Positions 1 to 11,640 of a stretch of DNA of 64,000 nt are shown here, in pieces. The DNA is from Solanum dulcamara. Its lineage: Eukaryota > Streptophyta > Magnoliopsida > Solanales > Solanaceae. The DNA lies in contig NC_077248.1 of the NCBI RefSeq assembly GCF_947179165.1, positions 7,995,256-8,059,255 of the forward strand. Direction: 5' to 3'. The position numbers were made by a program, and so were the translations under genes. Positions within the stretch are counted from its first letter, which is position 1, and each line of letters begins with the position of its first letter. The notes under the pieces were generated by a model that was not told the DNA's origin, made no database searches, and was given only the letters and a program-made list of their open reading frames with translations.

Positions 1-549
1 ATTGGAACTACATTTGACCTGATTCCTGCACCAACAGGATATGCAGACCTTATTGGTTATGCAGATGTAGGTTATTTATCAAACCCACATAAAGCTCGAT
101 CTCAAATAGGCTATCTATTTACATACGGAGGAACTGCTATATCATGACGATCTATAAAACAGTCTATTGTTGCTACTTCTTCAAACCATGCTGAAATAAT
201 AGCAATTCATGAAGCAAGTAGAGAATGTGTGTAGTTGAGATTGATGATACAGTTCATTAAAAAAAGATGTGGCCTAGAAAATGATGTCAAAGTACCCACA
301 ATTATATTCGAAGATAATGCCGCATGCATAGCTCAATTAAAATATGGCTTCATAAAAGGAGACAGAACGAAACATATTTCACCAAAATTATTCTTCACAC
401 ATGATCTACAGAAGAATGGTGATATTGATGTACAACAAGTTCGTTCAAGTGATAATCTTGCAGATTTATTTACAAAGGCATTACCAACATCAACTTTTGA
501 AAAACTAAGATATAAGATTGGAATGCACCATTTCCAAAATATCAAATGA
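1..549 (+). pseudogene. copia pol remnant, RNase H domain
   Basis: Frame 1 encodes the C-terminal RNase H domain of a copia polyprotein, which would degrade the RNA strand during reverse transcription. The last 104 residues are open (235-549). Upstream the same frame carries a TGA at 145-147 and a TAG at 232-234; both replace tryptophan codons found in the sister copy at 47375-47911. The end of the reading frame, with N-I-K before the stop, matches the sister element. The polyprotein is dead in this copy. Confidence 0.85.
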
Positions 550-821
550 AGTTTTCATCAGGGGGATTAAAATACGCGTTGTACTCTTTTCCCCTTACTC
601 AAGGTTTTATCCCACTAGGTTTTTCTGGTAAGGTTTTTAATGAGGCAACACTCAAGGTGTATTACCAGATGTGTGTATTCTTTTTCCTTCACTGACTTTT
701 TCCCACTGGATTTTTTCTAAGTAAGGTTTTAACGAGGCACAACATCTATGGAGGTTCAGAATAATTATATGCATATTTTTTTATCTAGAATATTCTTGAC
801 ATCCAAGGGGGGGGGGGGGGG

Positions 822-1085
822 TGTTAGGTATTGAATGTAACTTTCAAGTGGATAAATTGGACGCAATTTTCCAAGTGGGCCCTACTTGTAAGTGGGCAAC
901 TTGCCCACTTGGTATTTACACTTCTTCTTGTGCCTATATATAGGTAATGTTGGAAAAGAAGATGAACACGGAGAAACAAGAACAAAATATATACACGACA
1001 ATTTCTCTCTTTCTTTCTTCTGTTTTTCTTTCTCCTCTTTTATTCTCTCCGCCTTATTCTACTAAATTTAGTTTATTTTACAACA
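822..1085 (+). repeat. 3' LTR of the left-edge copia element
   Basis: The LTR starts TGTTAGG directly after the G-rich tract and ends ...TTTACAACA, giving TG...CA ends and about 264 bp. It shares parts with the LTRs at 42967-43205 and 48111-48349: the palindromic core AAGTGGGCAA-C-TTGCCCACTT (890-910) and a pyrimidine-rich 3' half. A TATA-like TATATATAGG lies around 936-945. The 3' end is set by similarity to the sister LTR end. Confidence 0.75.
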
Positions 1086-2351
1086 TTTATGAAATTTTCC
1101 CCAAAAAACATTTCCTACCAGTAACTTCTCAATTTCCAAGGTTAGAACTTAAAAACTTTAATTAAAGATTGAGGGCCCTTTAATAGGTGATGTGATAATT
1201 ATAATTTTAAAAACTTTAATTCGATAAGTCAAAACTTAATGAAATATAATTTAGTAGAAAGCTTATGAATTTTTTAGTATATTTTGGCTGTAAAAGTTCA
1301 ATTTTTATGTTCAATATTTAATTAATTTGAGCTCTCATTTAAACTATAAATTTACATGATTTAATTGCAGTTGAATTCAAGCTGTAATACTACTAATATT
1401 TATTATATTTTTTACCTAATCAGTTTGTATAAATTTAACCTTTTTATTGATACTACACAAAACACACACAAATAAAGTATATTAAAAGAGTATTTGAATT
1501 AGGCTCCATCAACTCGATATCATAGATCTAATGAAAGATTACACTAAAAAAGTATACAAAACTATATTTAGTTGACTATTATATATTCTTAATATATAAA
1601 CACTCTCCAAAAATACAATTTACCTTTTTGTTTATAGAGTTAAATTTTGCAACCAAAAATATCAAAAGCACGACTGAAAATATAAATTAAAAGAAGAATA
1701 ATTACTCGAAAAAAAAGAAAGAGAAAGAGTATCATCGTGAGAGGAAAATAATGTTTTAGATGTCTTACAATACAAGTTGCAATATAAAAGCATACATATA
1801 TGCGGCTCAGCAATGATGGAGTTAGTATATGGGTTTAAAACATATTTTTTTATTTATAGCTATATAATTTTAATATATCTATATTGCATGTATAATTTAC
1901 TTTTAGTACATAATGCAGATTTTTACTAAAATAAGCCTAATACATTTTAACACTTATAGTATATCTATATTGCATGCAAAATTTACTTTTATATATAGTG
2001 TAGAAAAGCTATATTACGTGCATAACTATACACCTTATATTACTATATTTACTATTATTTCCTATCATTTGTAAAAATCTCAAAAATCCCTCTTTTTTTA
2101 ATTCTCTCTCCAACTAACCGATACATCCCATTCCTTCTCCCCAACTGTCCTAAATTCACGCCTAATTTGAAGCCCCATATATAGCGGTTTCTTTTTGAAT
2201 TTCAATTCATGTTTTTCTGAAATTCAAATTCAAATAAGGTAATTCAATTTCTTCCTTCTCTATAATCTCACTTCAATTCCATCTCCTTCGATTTTCCATT
2301 GATTTCAACTGTATATTTTTGTTGATTTTAATCTTCTATTCACCGATACAT
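1086..2351. other. AT-rich spacer without recognisable genes
   Basis: No supported reading frame was seen. The start (about 1090-1180) resembles a stretch at about 41100-41190: both have a CCTAYCAGTAACTT motif followed by similar purine-rich sequence, suggesting an old dispersed repeat. The rest is AT-rich; 2090-2340 is pyrimidine-rich and could be the leader of the decayed exon that follows. Confidence 0.5.
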
Positions 2352-2613
2352 ATGGAATCATATCCATCATTTAGTGTTGGTATCACACAATTAAATCAAA
2401 ATAAAAAAAAATCTTGTTTTATCGGAGTCTGATTCTTCTGGTGAAGGGTATAAAGAGATTAGATCCAAACATCTCAACGATCCATTAATTATGGATACTT
2501 TACATGCAAAATCGAAATCTCAAATTGCAAAGTCGAAATCTATAGTTCAACAATCACCTCAAAAAACAGTGGAGAAAGTCGAAGGTGTTACAATACGATC
2601 TAATCTTCCAAAG
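2352..2613 (+). pseudogene. decayed first exon of an unidentified gene
   Basis: An ATG at 2352 opens a short frame (beginning M-E-S-Y-P-S-F) that breaks after an A-rich run near 2400-2412. From about 2412 a different frame is open and rich in Ser, Lys and acidic residues, and it ends at 2613 with AAG followed by GTATGA, a plausible splice donor. A CAG acceptor near 3247 could close an intron that would contain the first TGATACATAA array, but no good downstream exon was found. I do not recognise the family. A frame change at a homopolymer and the missing downstream exons suggest a pseudogene or gene fragment carried by a repeat. Confidence 0.4.
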
Positions 2614-2840
2614 GTATGAATTATTAAAATATATCAGACCTTAATGCAACGAATAAATGCATCAAACTATATGTATCAGATATCTTTTAACCATATCTAA
2701 TATAGTCTATATGTATTAGATTTCTTTTCTTGTATTTTTAAGTGTTGATAGACATTTCATATGTTGATACATAAGGTTCTAATAAGGTTTTTGCTATTAT
2801 GTACATGATACATAAGGTCTTTAGCTTTTTACGATTTTTC

Positions 2841-3155
2841 TGATACATAAGGTTTAATGCTTGATACATAAATTTTTCTGATACATAAGATTTAATGCTT
2901 GATACATAAATTTTTTTGATACATAAGGTTTAGTGCTTGATACATAAATTTTTCTGATACATAAGGTTTAATGTTTGATACATAAATTTTTCTGATACAA
3001 AAGATTTAATGCTTGATACATAAATTTTTCTGATACATAAGGTTTAATGCTTGATACATAAATTTTTTTGATACAAAAGATTTAATGCTTGATACATAAA
3101 TTTTTCTGATACATAAGGTTTAATGCTTGATACATAAATTTTTAGATACATAAGG
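2841..3155. repeat. 38-bp minisatellite, copy 1 (about 8 units)
   Basis: Each unit has two half-units that both start TGATACATAA: one of 17 bp ending in ATTTTTC, and one of 21 bp ending in GGTTTAATGCT. Variants differ by single bases (AGATTT for AGGTTT, TTTTTTG for TTTTTC). No reading frame or spacer structure is maintained. Confidence 0.9.
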
Positions 3156-3880
3156 TCACTTTTATATCATATATTTTAATGTATCAGATCAGATGTACAA
3201 TGTATCAAGTTCAAGTTGTATTTAATTATTTTTCATGTCAATGCAGGGACTGAAATACGGTTAAGGATGGTTATGTTAGCGAAAATGACGATCCAAAAAA
3301 ACCTTAGAGAGATTTCATCTCTCCTAGTCAAGGAGAACCGATGGACGTCGAGTAGTTTTTTTTTTTGAATTTTGTAGTAGTAGAATGTAATTTTTTTTGT
3401 TTTTGCACCAATAGTAAATATTTTTTTTGGCTATTCAACAATTTAGCAGACTTTTATCAGATTCTCATGTATCCTCGAATTTAAGATGAAAATTTATGTA
3501 TCAGATTCTCATGTATCAAACTTTACTGCTTCTGATATATCTACAACCTATATCAATACAACATGTTATGTATCAACCACAATTCAGTTGAAAACTAACA
3601 CAACAATCTTCAATGTATCAATCCTTAATCTGTCGAATATGTCCAATGGTTATGTATCAGTTATTCTCATGTATCAAACTCAAATATAAGATGAAAGTTT
3701 ATGCATCAGATTTTAATGTATCAAGCTTTACTGCTTCTGATATAGTCTATATGTATCAGATTTCTTTTCTTGTATTTTTAAGTGTTGATAGACATTTCAT
3801 ATGTTGATACATAAGGTTCTAATAAGGTTTTTGCTATTATGTACATGACACATAAGGTCTTCAGCTTTTTATGATTTTTT

Positions 3881-4235
3881 TGATACATAAGGTTTAATGC
3901 TTGATACATAGATTTTTCTGATACATAAGGTTTAGTGCTTGATACATAATTTTTTTTGATACATAAGGTTTAATGTTTGATACATAAATTTTTCTGATAC
4001 ATAAGGTTTAATACTTGATACATAAATTTTTCTGATACATAAGATTTAATGCTTGATACATAAATTTTTCTGATACATAAGATTTAATGCTTGATACATA
4101 AATTTTTCTGATACATAAGATTTAATGCTTGATACATAAATTTTTCTGATACATAAGATTTAATGCTTGATACATAAATTTTTCTGATACATAAGATTTA
4201 ATGCTTGATACATAAATTTTTCTGATACATAAGGT
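3881..4235. repeat. 38-bp minisatellite, copy 2 (about 9 units)
   Basis: Same half-unit structure as the array at 2841-3155. Here the 3' units (about 4030-4220) are nearly identical to each other and all carry AGATTT, which points to recent local amplification of one variant after the larger duplication. Confidence 0.9.
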
Positions 4236-4802
4236 CACTTTTGTATCATATATTCTAATGTATCAAACTCCTATGCTCTGTTTTTTGAATTTCAGAAAAC
4301 GTGACCCAACACTCATTAAATGTGAAGCTGCAGCAGAGATAAGCATTAAGCAGGAGCTTTTGTTCTCCATTCAGTTATATATCCAAGCACCGGAATGGGA
4401 AATTAAATAGGATTCCTCTTCATCGTCTTCCATCGGCGAGACAGTCACCTCCGCCGCCATTCCGCCAATAATTCTATGCTCTGTTTTTTGATTTTTTCAA
4501 GTCCATCATAACTGTTACGCTTTGTATGGGTTAATTCCCTTATTTAGCTAAGTAATTGACTGAAAGAAGGAAACTTAACTTGATTTACGTTACCTTTTCA
4601 TAAATAAATCAACAACATTAATTATTATGTACACAAAACGTGATGTATCAGAAACACCATTAAGGTATCAAAAATCTGAGAAAAATCAGGAAAATTCGGG
4701 TAATTTAAGAAAAAGTAGGAATAAGTTGTAATTGAGCTTTTTCACTATGTGATTTAGGTAAAATACCCTTTTTTTTTACCAAAACAAGTATAATACATTT
4801 AT

Positions 4803-4803
4803 A

Positions 4804-4841
<38 letters not shown>

Positions 4842-4842
4842 T
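4803..4842. repeat. (CA)n(TA)n microsatellite
   Basis: A run of about nine CA units passes directly into about ten TA units. Confidence 0.95.
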
Positions 4843-5019
4843 ACATATATAATTCACTTTTAATACACAGCATATAGATGGTACATATTTTTATAAAAGC
4901 AATAAATATTTTATAAAATAAACTCAGGTAACTATCCCAATTTCAAAATAGTTTATAAATCGTGTGCCATAAATGGTTTAAGTAAAACGCATTTCACCAA
5001 TGCGATTTACGGCCATCTG

Positions 5020-5035
5020 CCCCCCCCCCCCCCCC
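5020..5035. repeat. Poly-C run (16 C)
   Basis: Sixteen consecutive C, then TCCCGG. The exact length of such a run is unreliable in sequencing. Confidence 0.9.
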
Positions 5036-6150
5036 TCCCGGAACGTTTTTCTTTTTGTTTATTCTTGAACAAATAGCCTATTATATTTTGGTGACAAAGG
5101 AGTGTTTAGGCAAATTTAGGATTTCGAGAATACATTATTAGAAAAAGAATACGTTTAAAAAGAAAAGAAATAATATATTTATTTGGAAAAATGATATTTA
5201 ATTTTGACCCATTAAATAATAAGGGCATTTTTAGACCAAAATATTAACTGAAGATATTTTTGTTCAATTTTTCATAGTTTAAAGATATTTTGGACTCTTT
5301 TTGTTATATGTATAATTAATATTATTTGATTTAGTGTAGAATTGAATGGAATCCGTTTGGAAGGATCTTATATTGAAAAGGCGATCAAAATGGTTCCTTT
5401 TAGAGGTTCATCCTCACATTAAGTCGAAGGAAAAGTTGATATCTTTTTTGATAATTAATTGTTCAGCATAAATGTCCAAGTCAAGTACCCAAGAATTAAT
5501 TTGAACTCATTAATCCTGCAAATTCTTATACCCACAGGCCACAAAACAATGAAAACAACAAGCAAAAGATCTGGTCTTGGGAATGTTAATTACATACATG
5601 GCTCATGGGTATTTTTTAAAAGTTTTTTGAGTCAAATAATAACAGTTAGGTGACTTTGTTGTCTCAAAGAAAACAAATTAAAAATGAGTATGGTAGGTTA
5701 TTTTCATAAGTTGAAATATCACTATGTTTTTTTTTGGTTGCTATAAAATGATTCTTTTCATGAAAATTAATAAAATTTGTAGATTCAAAGATGATAAAAT
5801 TAATGTTTTACATGATTGTGATATTCACATTTTAACAATTTAAAATTCAAGTTATGATTGGACAATATATAATTTGAGAGACCAATCATATACTATAAAT
5901 TATAGTAGTTGTATATATGGCTTCTGTTGGGAAACTTCTTTGGACTCCTTATAGGTGAAATTGTAAGAGTGTCAAAATATAAAAAAATTAAATCACGTAG
6001 AAGTCAATGAGTGTCAATATATAATATATAGATGAAGGAGAGGGCACAGGTGGAGTACCTCGACGGCCACTGCAAACTTTTTTTCCGCACAATCATAGAT
6101 AGAATCATACAAGGCGATGACCAAAAATGTTAGGGTCTTTTTTTTAATAT

Positions 6151-6152
<2 letters not shown>

Positions 6153-6195
<43 letters not shown>
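6153..6195. repeat. (TA)n microsatellite
   Basis: About 20 TA units follow a TTTTTTTTAATATAATAA lead-in. Confidence 0.95.
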
Positions 6196-6198
<3 letters not shown>

Positions 6199-6326
6199 AA
6201 AACTACTTATACAAATAAAATAAATTAAAATTACTTGTACAAATAAAATAAAACAAAACTACTTCTACAGATAAAATAAAACAAAACTACTTGTACAAAT
6301 AAAATAAACTAAAACTAGTTGTACAA
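6196..6326. repeat. Short tandem repeat of about 31-33 bp, four units
   Basis: Four imperfect units of the form AAAACTACTTGTACAAATAA plus AATAAA-rich sequence lie next to the TA microsatellite and directly before the 6344 LTR. Confidence 0.8.
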
Positions 6327-6343
6327 CTTTAAAAAGTGAATAT

Positions 6344-6554
6344 TGTTATAAAACAAACTAACTTAACAAATTAATAAGAGGGAGAGATAGTAAGAGAAAG
6401 AGAGAGAGTTGTGACAATTGAGTGTTGGTGTATGTTTTCATTGTAGATACAATGCCTTTTTAACGGCGAGCTATAGTACAAAACGCGTCGCTACAGTGAA
6501 CCTTGGATGTTCATGTACAAAAACTTTTTTGTGAAAAAACAAATATCCTGAACA
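6344..6554 (-). repeat. 3' LTR of the minus-strand copia element
   Basis: On the plus strand it begins TGTTATAAAACAAACT and ends CCTGAACA. It aligns with 11450-11640 through the purine stretch GAGAGATA..AAGAGAAAGAGAGAG. It lacks about 25 bp present in the right LTR around the TTTTTATAGGCAAATTC segment, but keeps about 40 bp lost there between two GTACAAAA repeats. Confidence 0.8.
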
Positions 6555-6756
6555 CCCATAGATGTTGTGCCTCGTTAAAACCTTACTAGGAAAAACTCAG
6601 TGGGAAAAAGCCTAATGAAGGAAAAGAGTACACACATCTGATAATACGTCTTGAGTGTTGCCTCATTAAAAACCTTACCAGGAGAATTCGGTGGCACAAA
6701 ACCTTGATTAAGGGAAAAAGAGTACAACGCGTATTTTACTCCCCCTAATAAAAACT

Positions 6757-9700
6757 TCATTTGATATTTTGGAAACGGTGCATTCCAATCTTACATCTTA
6801 GTTTTTTAAAAGTTGATGTTGGCAATGTCTTTGTAAATAAATCTGCAAGATTATCACTTGAACGAACTTGTTATACATCAATATCATCATTCTTCTGTAG
6901 ATCATGTGTGAAGAATAATTTTGGTGAAATATATTTCGTTTTGTCTCCTTTTATTAAGACACCTTTCAATTGAGCTATGCACACGACATTCTCTTCGAAT
7001 ATAACTGTGGGTACTTTGACATGGATTTTCAGGCCGCATCTTTCTTTGATGAACTGTATCATCGATCTCAAACACACACATTTTCTACTTGCTTCATGAA
7101 TTGCTATTATTTCAGCATGGTTTGAAGAAGTAGCAACAATAGACTGTTTTATAGATCGCCATGATATAGCAGTTCCTCCGTATGTAAATAGATAGCCTGT
7201 TTGAGATCGAGCTTTATGTGGGTTTGATAAATAACCCGTATCTGCATAACCAATAAGGTCTGCACAACCTTTATTAGTATAAAACAAACTAATATCAATG
7301 GTACACTTTAGGTATCGCAAAATATGCTTGATACCATTCTAATGTCTTCGAGTTTGGGATGAACTATACCGTGCAAATAAATTAACAGAAAATATTATAT
7401 CAGGTCTGGTTGCGTTAGCAAGATACATAAGTGCACCAATAGCACTGAGATATAGTACTTCAAGATCAAGAAGTTTTTCATTCACTTTTGGAGATCGAAA
7501 TGGATCCTTTTCCACTTCAAGTGATCGAACAACCATTGGAGTACTTAATGGATGAGCTTTGTCCATGTAAAACCATTTAAAGATTTTTTCAGTGTAGGCA
7601 GATTGGTGGACAAAGTCCCCATCTGCTAAATGTTTAATTTGCAGACCGAGACAAAATTTTGTCTTTCCAAGATCTTTCATCTCAAATTCTTTCTTTAGAT
7701 ATTCAATTGCCTTTTAGACCTCTTCAGGGGTTCCAATGAGATTTATGTCATCAACATAAATGGTGAGTATGACAAATTCTGATTCTGTTTTCTTAATAAA
7801 AATACATGGACAAATGATATCATTCATATAACCTTCATTTATCAAGTACTCACTAAGACGATTATACCACATATGTCCTGATTGTTTCAGACCATATAAT
7901 GATCTTTGCAATTTGATTGAGTACATCTCCTGAGACTTAATACATGCTTCAGGCTATTTTAATCCTTTTGTGATTTTCATATAAAATTCATTATCAAGTG
8001 AACCATAAAAGTAAGCTGTAACTACATCCATTAGATGTATTTCAAGATTTTTATCTACAGCTAAACTAATGAGATATCGAAAAGTTATTCCATCCATAAC
8101 AGGTGAATATGTTTCTTCATAGTTGACCCCGGGTCTTTGAGAGAATCCTTGTGCAACAAGGCGTGCCTTGTATCTTATAATTTCATTTCTCTCATTTCGT
8201 TTTCGCACAAAAATCATTTATAGAAAACTGGTTTTACATCTTCAGGGGTTTGGACTATAGGTCCAAAAACCTCACGTTTAGCAAGTGAATCTAATTCTGA
8301 TTGAATTGTCTTTTGCCATTCTGGCCAATCACATTTACATCGATATTCTTTGACGGATTTAAGCTCAAGACTTTCACTATCTTGCATGAGGTTAAGTGCA
8401 ACATTATATGCAAAAGCATTATCAATCGTGATTTTTGATCGATCTAAATTTATCTCATCACCGGTAGAACTTATTGAAAGTTCTTCATACACTTGAGTCT
8501 CGGGTTCACTAATTTCTTCAGGAATATCAGGATTACTCAAATTTTGACCTTCTCTAGGAGGTTCTTTTATAGTATTATCTTTATTATTTCTCACGTTTCT
8601 CTTTTTAGGATTTCTATCCTTTGAACCCAATGGTCTACCACGCTTCAAGCGTATTTCGAATTCAGAAGCTATGATACTAGTAGATGATCCTTTTGGGACA
8701 TCAATCCGGATAGGCACATTCACTATAGGGATATGTGACTTAGTTATCCGTTTCAATTCAGTTAACGCATCTGGCATTTGATTTGTTATTTTCTATAAGT
8801 GGATGATCTTCTGGACCTCCTGTTCACATGTGTGAGTACGTGGATCAAAATGAAATAGTGATGAAACTTTCCACATAATTTCTCTTTTGAGTTCCTTTTT
8901 CTCTCTCCCTAATTGCTAGAAAGTTGTTTTATCAAACCGACAATCTGCAAATCGAGCAGTAAATAAGTCTAGTGTCAACGGTTCAAGGTAGCATATTATG
9001 GAGGGTGAGTCAAACCCAACATATATGCCCAAACTTCGTTAAGGGCCCATCTTGATACGTTATGGTGTTGCTACAGGCAAGTATACCGCACAACCAAAAA
9101 TTCGTACATGGGCTATATTTGGCTCATGACCAAACACTAATTGTAATGGAGATTATTTATTATAATTTATCTGTCTAAGGCGTACAAGTGCTGTTGTATG
9201 TATGATAATATGACCCCAAATAGTAATCAACAAATTTATTTTCATTAATAGAGGTCTTGCTATCAATTGTAGGCGCTTAATAAATGACTCTGCAAGGCCA
9301 TTTTGAGTATGAACATGAGCAATAGGATATTCAATTTTTATCCCAATTGATTAGTAATAATCATCAAAAGTTTGGGATGTAAATTCTCCAGCATTATCAA
9401 GGCGGATAGCTTTAATTGGATAATCTGAGAAATACGCCCTTAATTTTATTATTTGTACTAATAACTTCGCAAATGCCAGGTTGCGAGATATTAAGAGGCA
9501 CACTTGGGATCATCTTGATGATGCATCTATTAAGACAAAAAAATATCTAAATAATTCACTAGGTGGATGAATATGTCCACATATATCCCCATATATACGC
9601 TCTAACAAGCTAGGAGATTCGATGTCAACTTTCAGGATTGATGGTCTAGCAATTAATTTGCCTTGATAACAAGCAACACATGAAAAATCATCATTCGTAA

Positions 9701-10300
9701 GAATCTTCAGGTTCTTTAATGGATGTTCAGTTGAATTTTCAAGAATTCGCGTCATCATTATTGATCAAGGATGACCTATTCGATCATGCCATAACACAAA
9801 TGTATTTAGATCAGTAAACTTTTGGTTTATGATCAAATGTGCTTCAATTGCACTAATTTCTGCATAATATATGCAAGACGACAAAGTTGGTAATTTTTCC
9901 AAAATATATTTCTGGCCTGAGACACTCGTGGTTATACCAATGTATTCAATATTCATTTCATTTAGTGTCTCAACATGATATCCATTTCTGCGGATATCTT
10001 TAAAACTTAACAAGTTTCTTGGGAATTTAGAAAAGAACAGTCCATCTTCTACAATAATTTTTGTTCTCTTAGGCAGAAATATAGTAGCTCTTCCGGAGCC
10101 TTCAATCATTTTCGAATTACCAGAAATTGTAGTAACATTTGCTTTTCTTCTAAGCAAGTAGGAAAACTATTTATTATATTTAAAAATAACATTAGTCGTT
10201 CTACTATCAATACACAAATGTCTTCGTGATTGATTATTGATCCAAACAAAATTTGAGGCATATCCATATTTTTCTTCAAAAAGAAATAAGGTAAACGTTA
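6757..10300 (-). pseudogene. copia pol pseudogene
   Basis: Read on the minus strand the order is protease (about 10157-9990), GAG-pre-integrase (L-W-H-D-R-I-G-H-P near 9770), integrase core (about 9700-9280), a variable linker (8777-8300), reverse transcriptase (8217-7339) and RNase H (7320-6871). The reverse transcriptase retains Y-V-D-D-I-N-L-I-G (about 7735-7762). The integrase keeps the L-D-N-A-G-E-F motif containing the second catalytic aspartate, which the copy at 42967 has lost. The 8778-9510 stretch is heavily interrupted. Stops separate most blocks, so no polyprotein can be made. The final stop is at 6757-6759. Confidence 0.85.
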
Positions 10301-10398
10301 TAATTAAAACATGACTCATTATACAAATATTATTTATTTACATGAATTAGAAAAATATAAACATATTATTTAGTATAGACAAATAAAAAGAGAATTAT

Positions 10399-11373
10399 TT
10401 AAATATTATCAAGCTTATCAATATTCATATTTCCTTCTGGAAAATTGAAGAAATTAGCTACATCCAGATGTATATGCTCAATATTATCTTCAGAGATAAA
10501 CTTTGTCTCTGAATTATTTTCTGTTATCTTCAAGGATGTCCAATATAACTGAACCAGACGTTTTGATGACCGGCAAGTCCGTGACTAATGCCCATACCTC
10601 CACATCTATGACATATACTTTTTAATTTTTTTTTTGGTATAACTTCTTGCTTTTCACTCTTCTTTTTATATTGTTGATCATTTTTCGGTGCCAATCGAAC
10701 ATCATGATTATAATTTCTTCTTAAACCATGATCACGATTGGTGCTATGACCTCTTTCTCGTTGGTTATAGTTTGCCTGATTCACTTCAAGGAATTACAAA
10801 GAACCAACGGGTCGACTATCATAATTTTTCATTAACAGTTCGTTATGACGTTCAGCAATAAGAAGATGAGAAAGTAATTCAGAATATTTTTTAAAACCCT
10901 TTTCGCGATATTGCCGTTGCAGGAGCATATTCGTGGGTGAAAATGTGGAGTATATTTTTTTAAGTTTGTCTTGCTCAGTGATTTCTTCTCCGCATAAATT
11001 TAACTGTGCTATAATTCCAAATAAGGCAAAATTATATTCAGTTATATTTTTAAAATCCATTAATCTCAAATTGAGCCAATCATGACGTGCTTGTCAAAGG
11101 ATGACCAACTTCAGGTGATCATATCTTTCTTTTAGATTCTTTTACAGTTTAAGAGGGTCCTTTAGTGTGAGGTACTGTAATTTTAACCCTTATCAAGATG
11201 GAGGCGGAGAAATATCATGGCTTACGGTCTTGACTAGATGCCATATTGTCATCTTTGATGGTGCCTGCCAGATCCATCGATTCTAGGTATATTTCGGCAT
11301 CTAGTGCCCATGATGAGTAACCTTTTCCAGATATATCAAGAGTAATAAATTCAAGTTTAGAGATATTAGACAT
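10399..11373 (-). pseudogene. copia gag pseudogene
   Basis: The minus strand opens with ATG at 11373 and ends at a stop at 10399-10401, as does the gag of the element at 43285-44271. Recognisable pieces are the central capsid-like region (11069-10794) and a segment with basic residues and a C-H-R-C-G-G half knuckle (10784-10530). The zinc knuckle is incomplete: after C-H-R-C-G-G-M-G the frame departs from the family sequence. Several stops lie between 11070 and 11373. Confidence 0.8.
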
Positions 11374-11449
11374 TTTAAGAAAATAAAATTCTTATCCTTT
11401 TGTTATCTTTTAAAATAGCTCAAAGTGATGGATGCTCGTACTGATAACG

Positions 11450-11640
11450 TGTTATAAAACAAACTAACTTAACAAATTAATAAGAATGAGAGATACTAAG
11501 AGAAAGAGAGAGTTGTGAGAATTGAGTGTAGGTGTATGTTTTCATTACAGATACAGTGCCTTTTTATAGGCAAATTCTAAAGAAAAAAGACGGCGAGCTA
11601 TAGTACAAAAATTGTTGTGTGAAAATACTATTCATCTACA
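11450..11640 (-). repeat. 5' LTR of the minus-strand copia element
   Basis: It begins TGTTATAAAAC on the plus strand, just outside the primer-binding region, and ends near CATCTACA. A deletion between two GTACAAAA repeats has shortened it compared with the left LTR. The outer end is set by alignment and may be off by a few bases. Confidence 0.7.

Larger units (their letters stand above)
1..1085 (+). mobile_element. 3' end of a Ty1/copia retrotransposon, cut by the window edge
   Basis: This is the tail of a copia element: the RNase H end of pol (1-549), a 3' untranslated stretch (550-806), a polypurine tract expanded to 15 G (807-821) and a 3' LTR (822-1085). The coding part closely resembles the RNase H region of the complete element at 42967-48349, and the untranslated stretch shares the motif GGTTTTAACGAGGCAC. 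The LTR is different in much of its length, so this is a sister lineage and not a simple copy. The 5' part lies outside the window, so a target-site duplication cannot be tested. Confidence 0.85.
2699..4267. repeat. Large direct duplication, each copy holding a 38-bp TGATACATAA array
   Basis: The stretch from ATATAGTCTATATGTAT at about 2699 to 3190 is repeated at about 3740-4267 with few differences, including a shared non-repetitive lead-in of about 140 bp and a shared exit (ATAAGGTCACTTTT). Each copy encloses a 38-bp minisatellite. Between the copies, 3483-3542 and 3689-3749 are a further direct duplication of about 60 bp. The core GATAC/GTATC occurs throughout the block, also outside the arrays. 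Confidence 0.85.
4268..6343. other. AT-rich spacer with simple repeats
   Basis: No gene was recognised. CTATGCTCTGTTTTTTGA occurs twice (about 4271 and 4476). A short GC-richer piece around 4400-4460 contains CTTCATCGTCTTCCATCGGC but has no usable frame. The small frame at 5459-5653 has no recognisable domain and is not supported. Simple repeats are listed separately. Confidence 0.5.
6344..11640 (-). mobile_element. Degenerate Ty1/copia retrotransposon on the minus strand
   Basis: An element with gag (10399-11373) and pol (6757 to about 10300), both read leftwards, lies between two related terminal repeats (6344-6554 and 11450-11640). Next to the right LTR the minus strand reads CGTTATCAGTACGAG, the same primer-binding region as in the element at 42967. 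The protein remnants are clearly the same family as that element, but the LTRs are not alike. Many stops and frame breaks, and separate deletions in the two LTRs, make this an old insertion. No clean target duplication was found (AATAT on the left, ATGAA on the right). Confidence 0.9.

Noticed and set aside
2841..4235. CRISPR-like alternation of repeats and spacers
   Set aside because: Both half-units are repeated and there are no unique spacers; this is a eukaryotic minisatellite.
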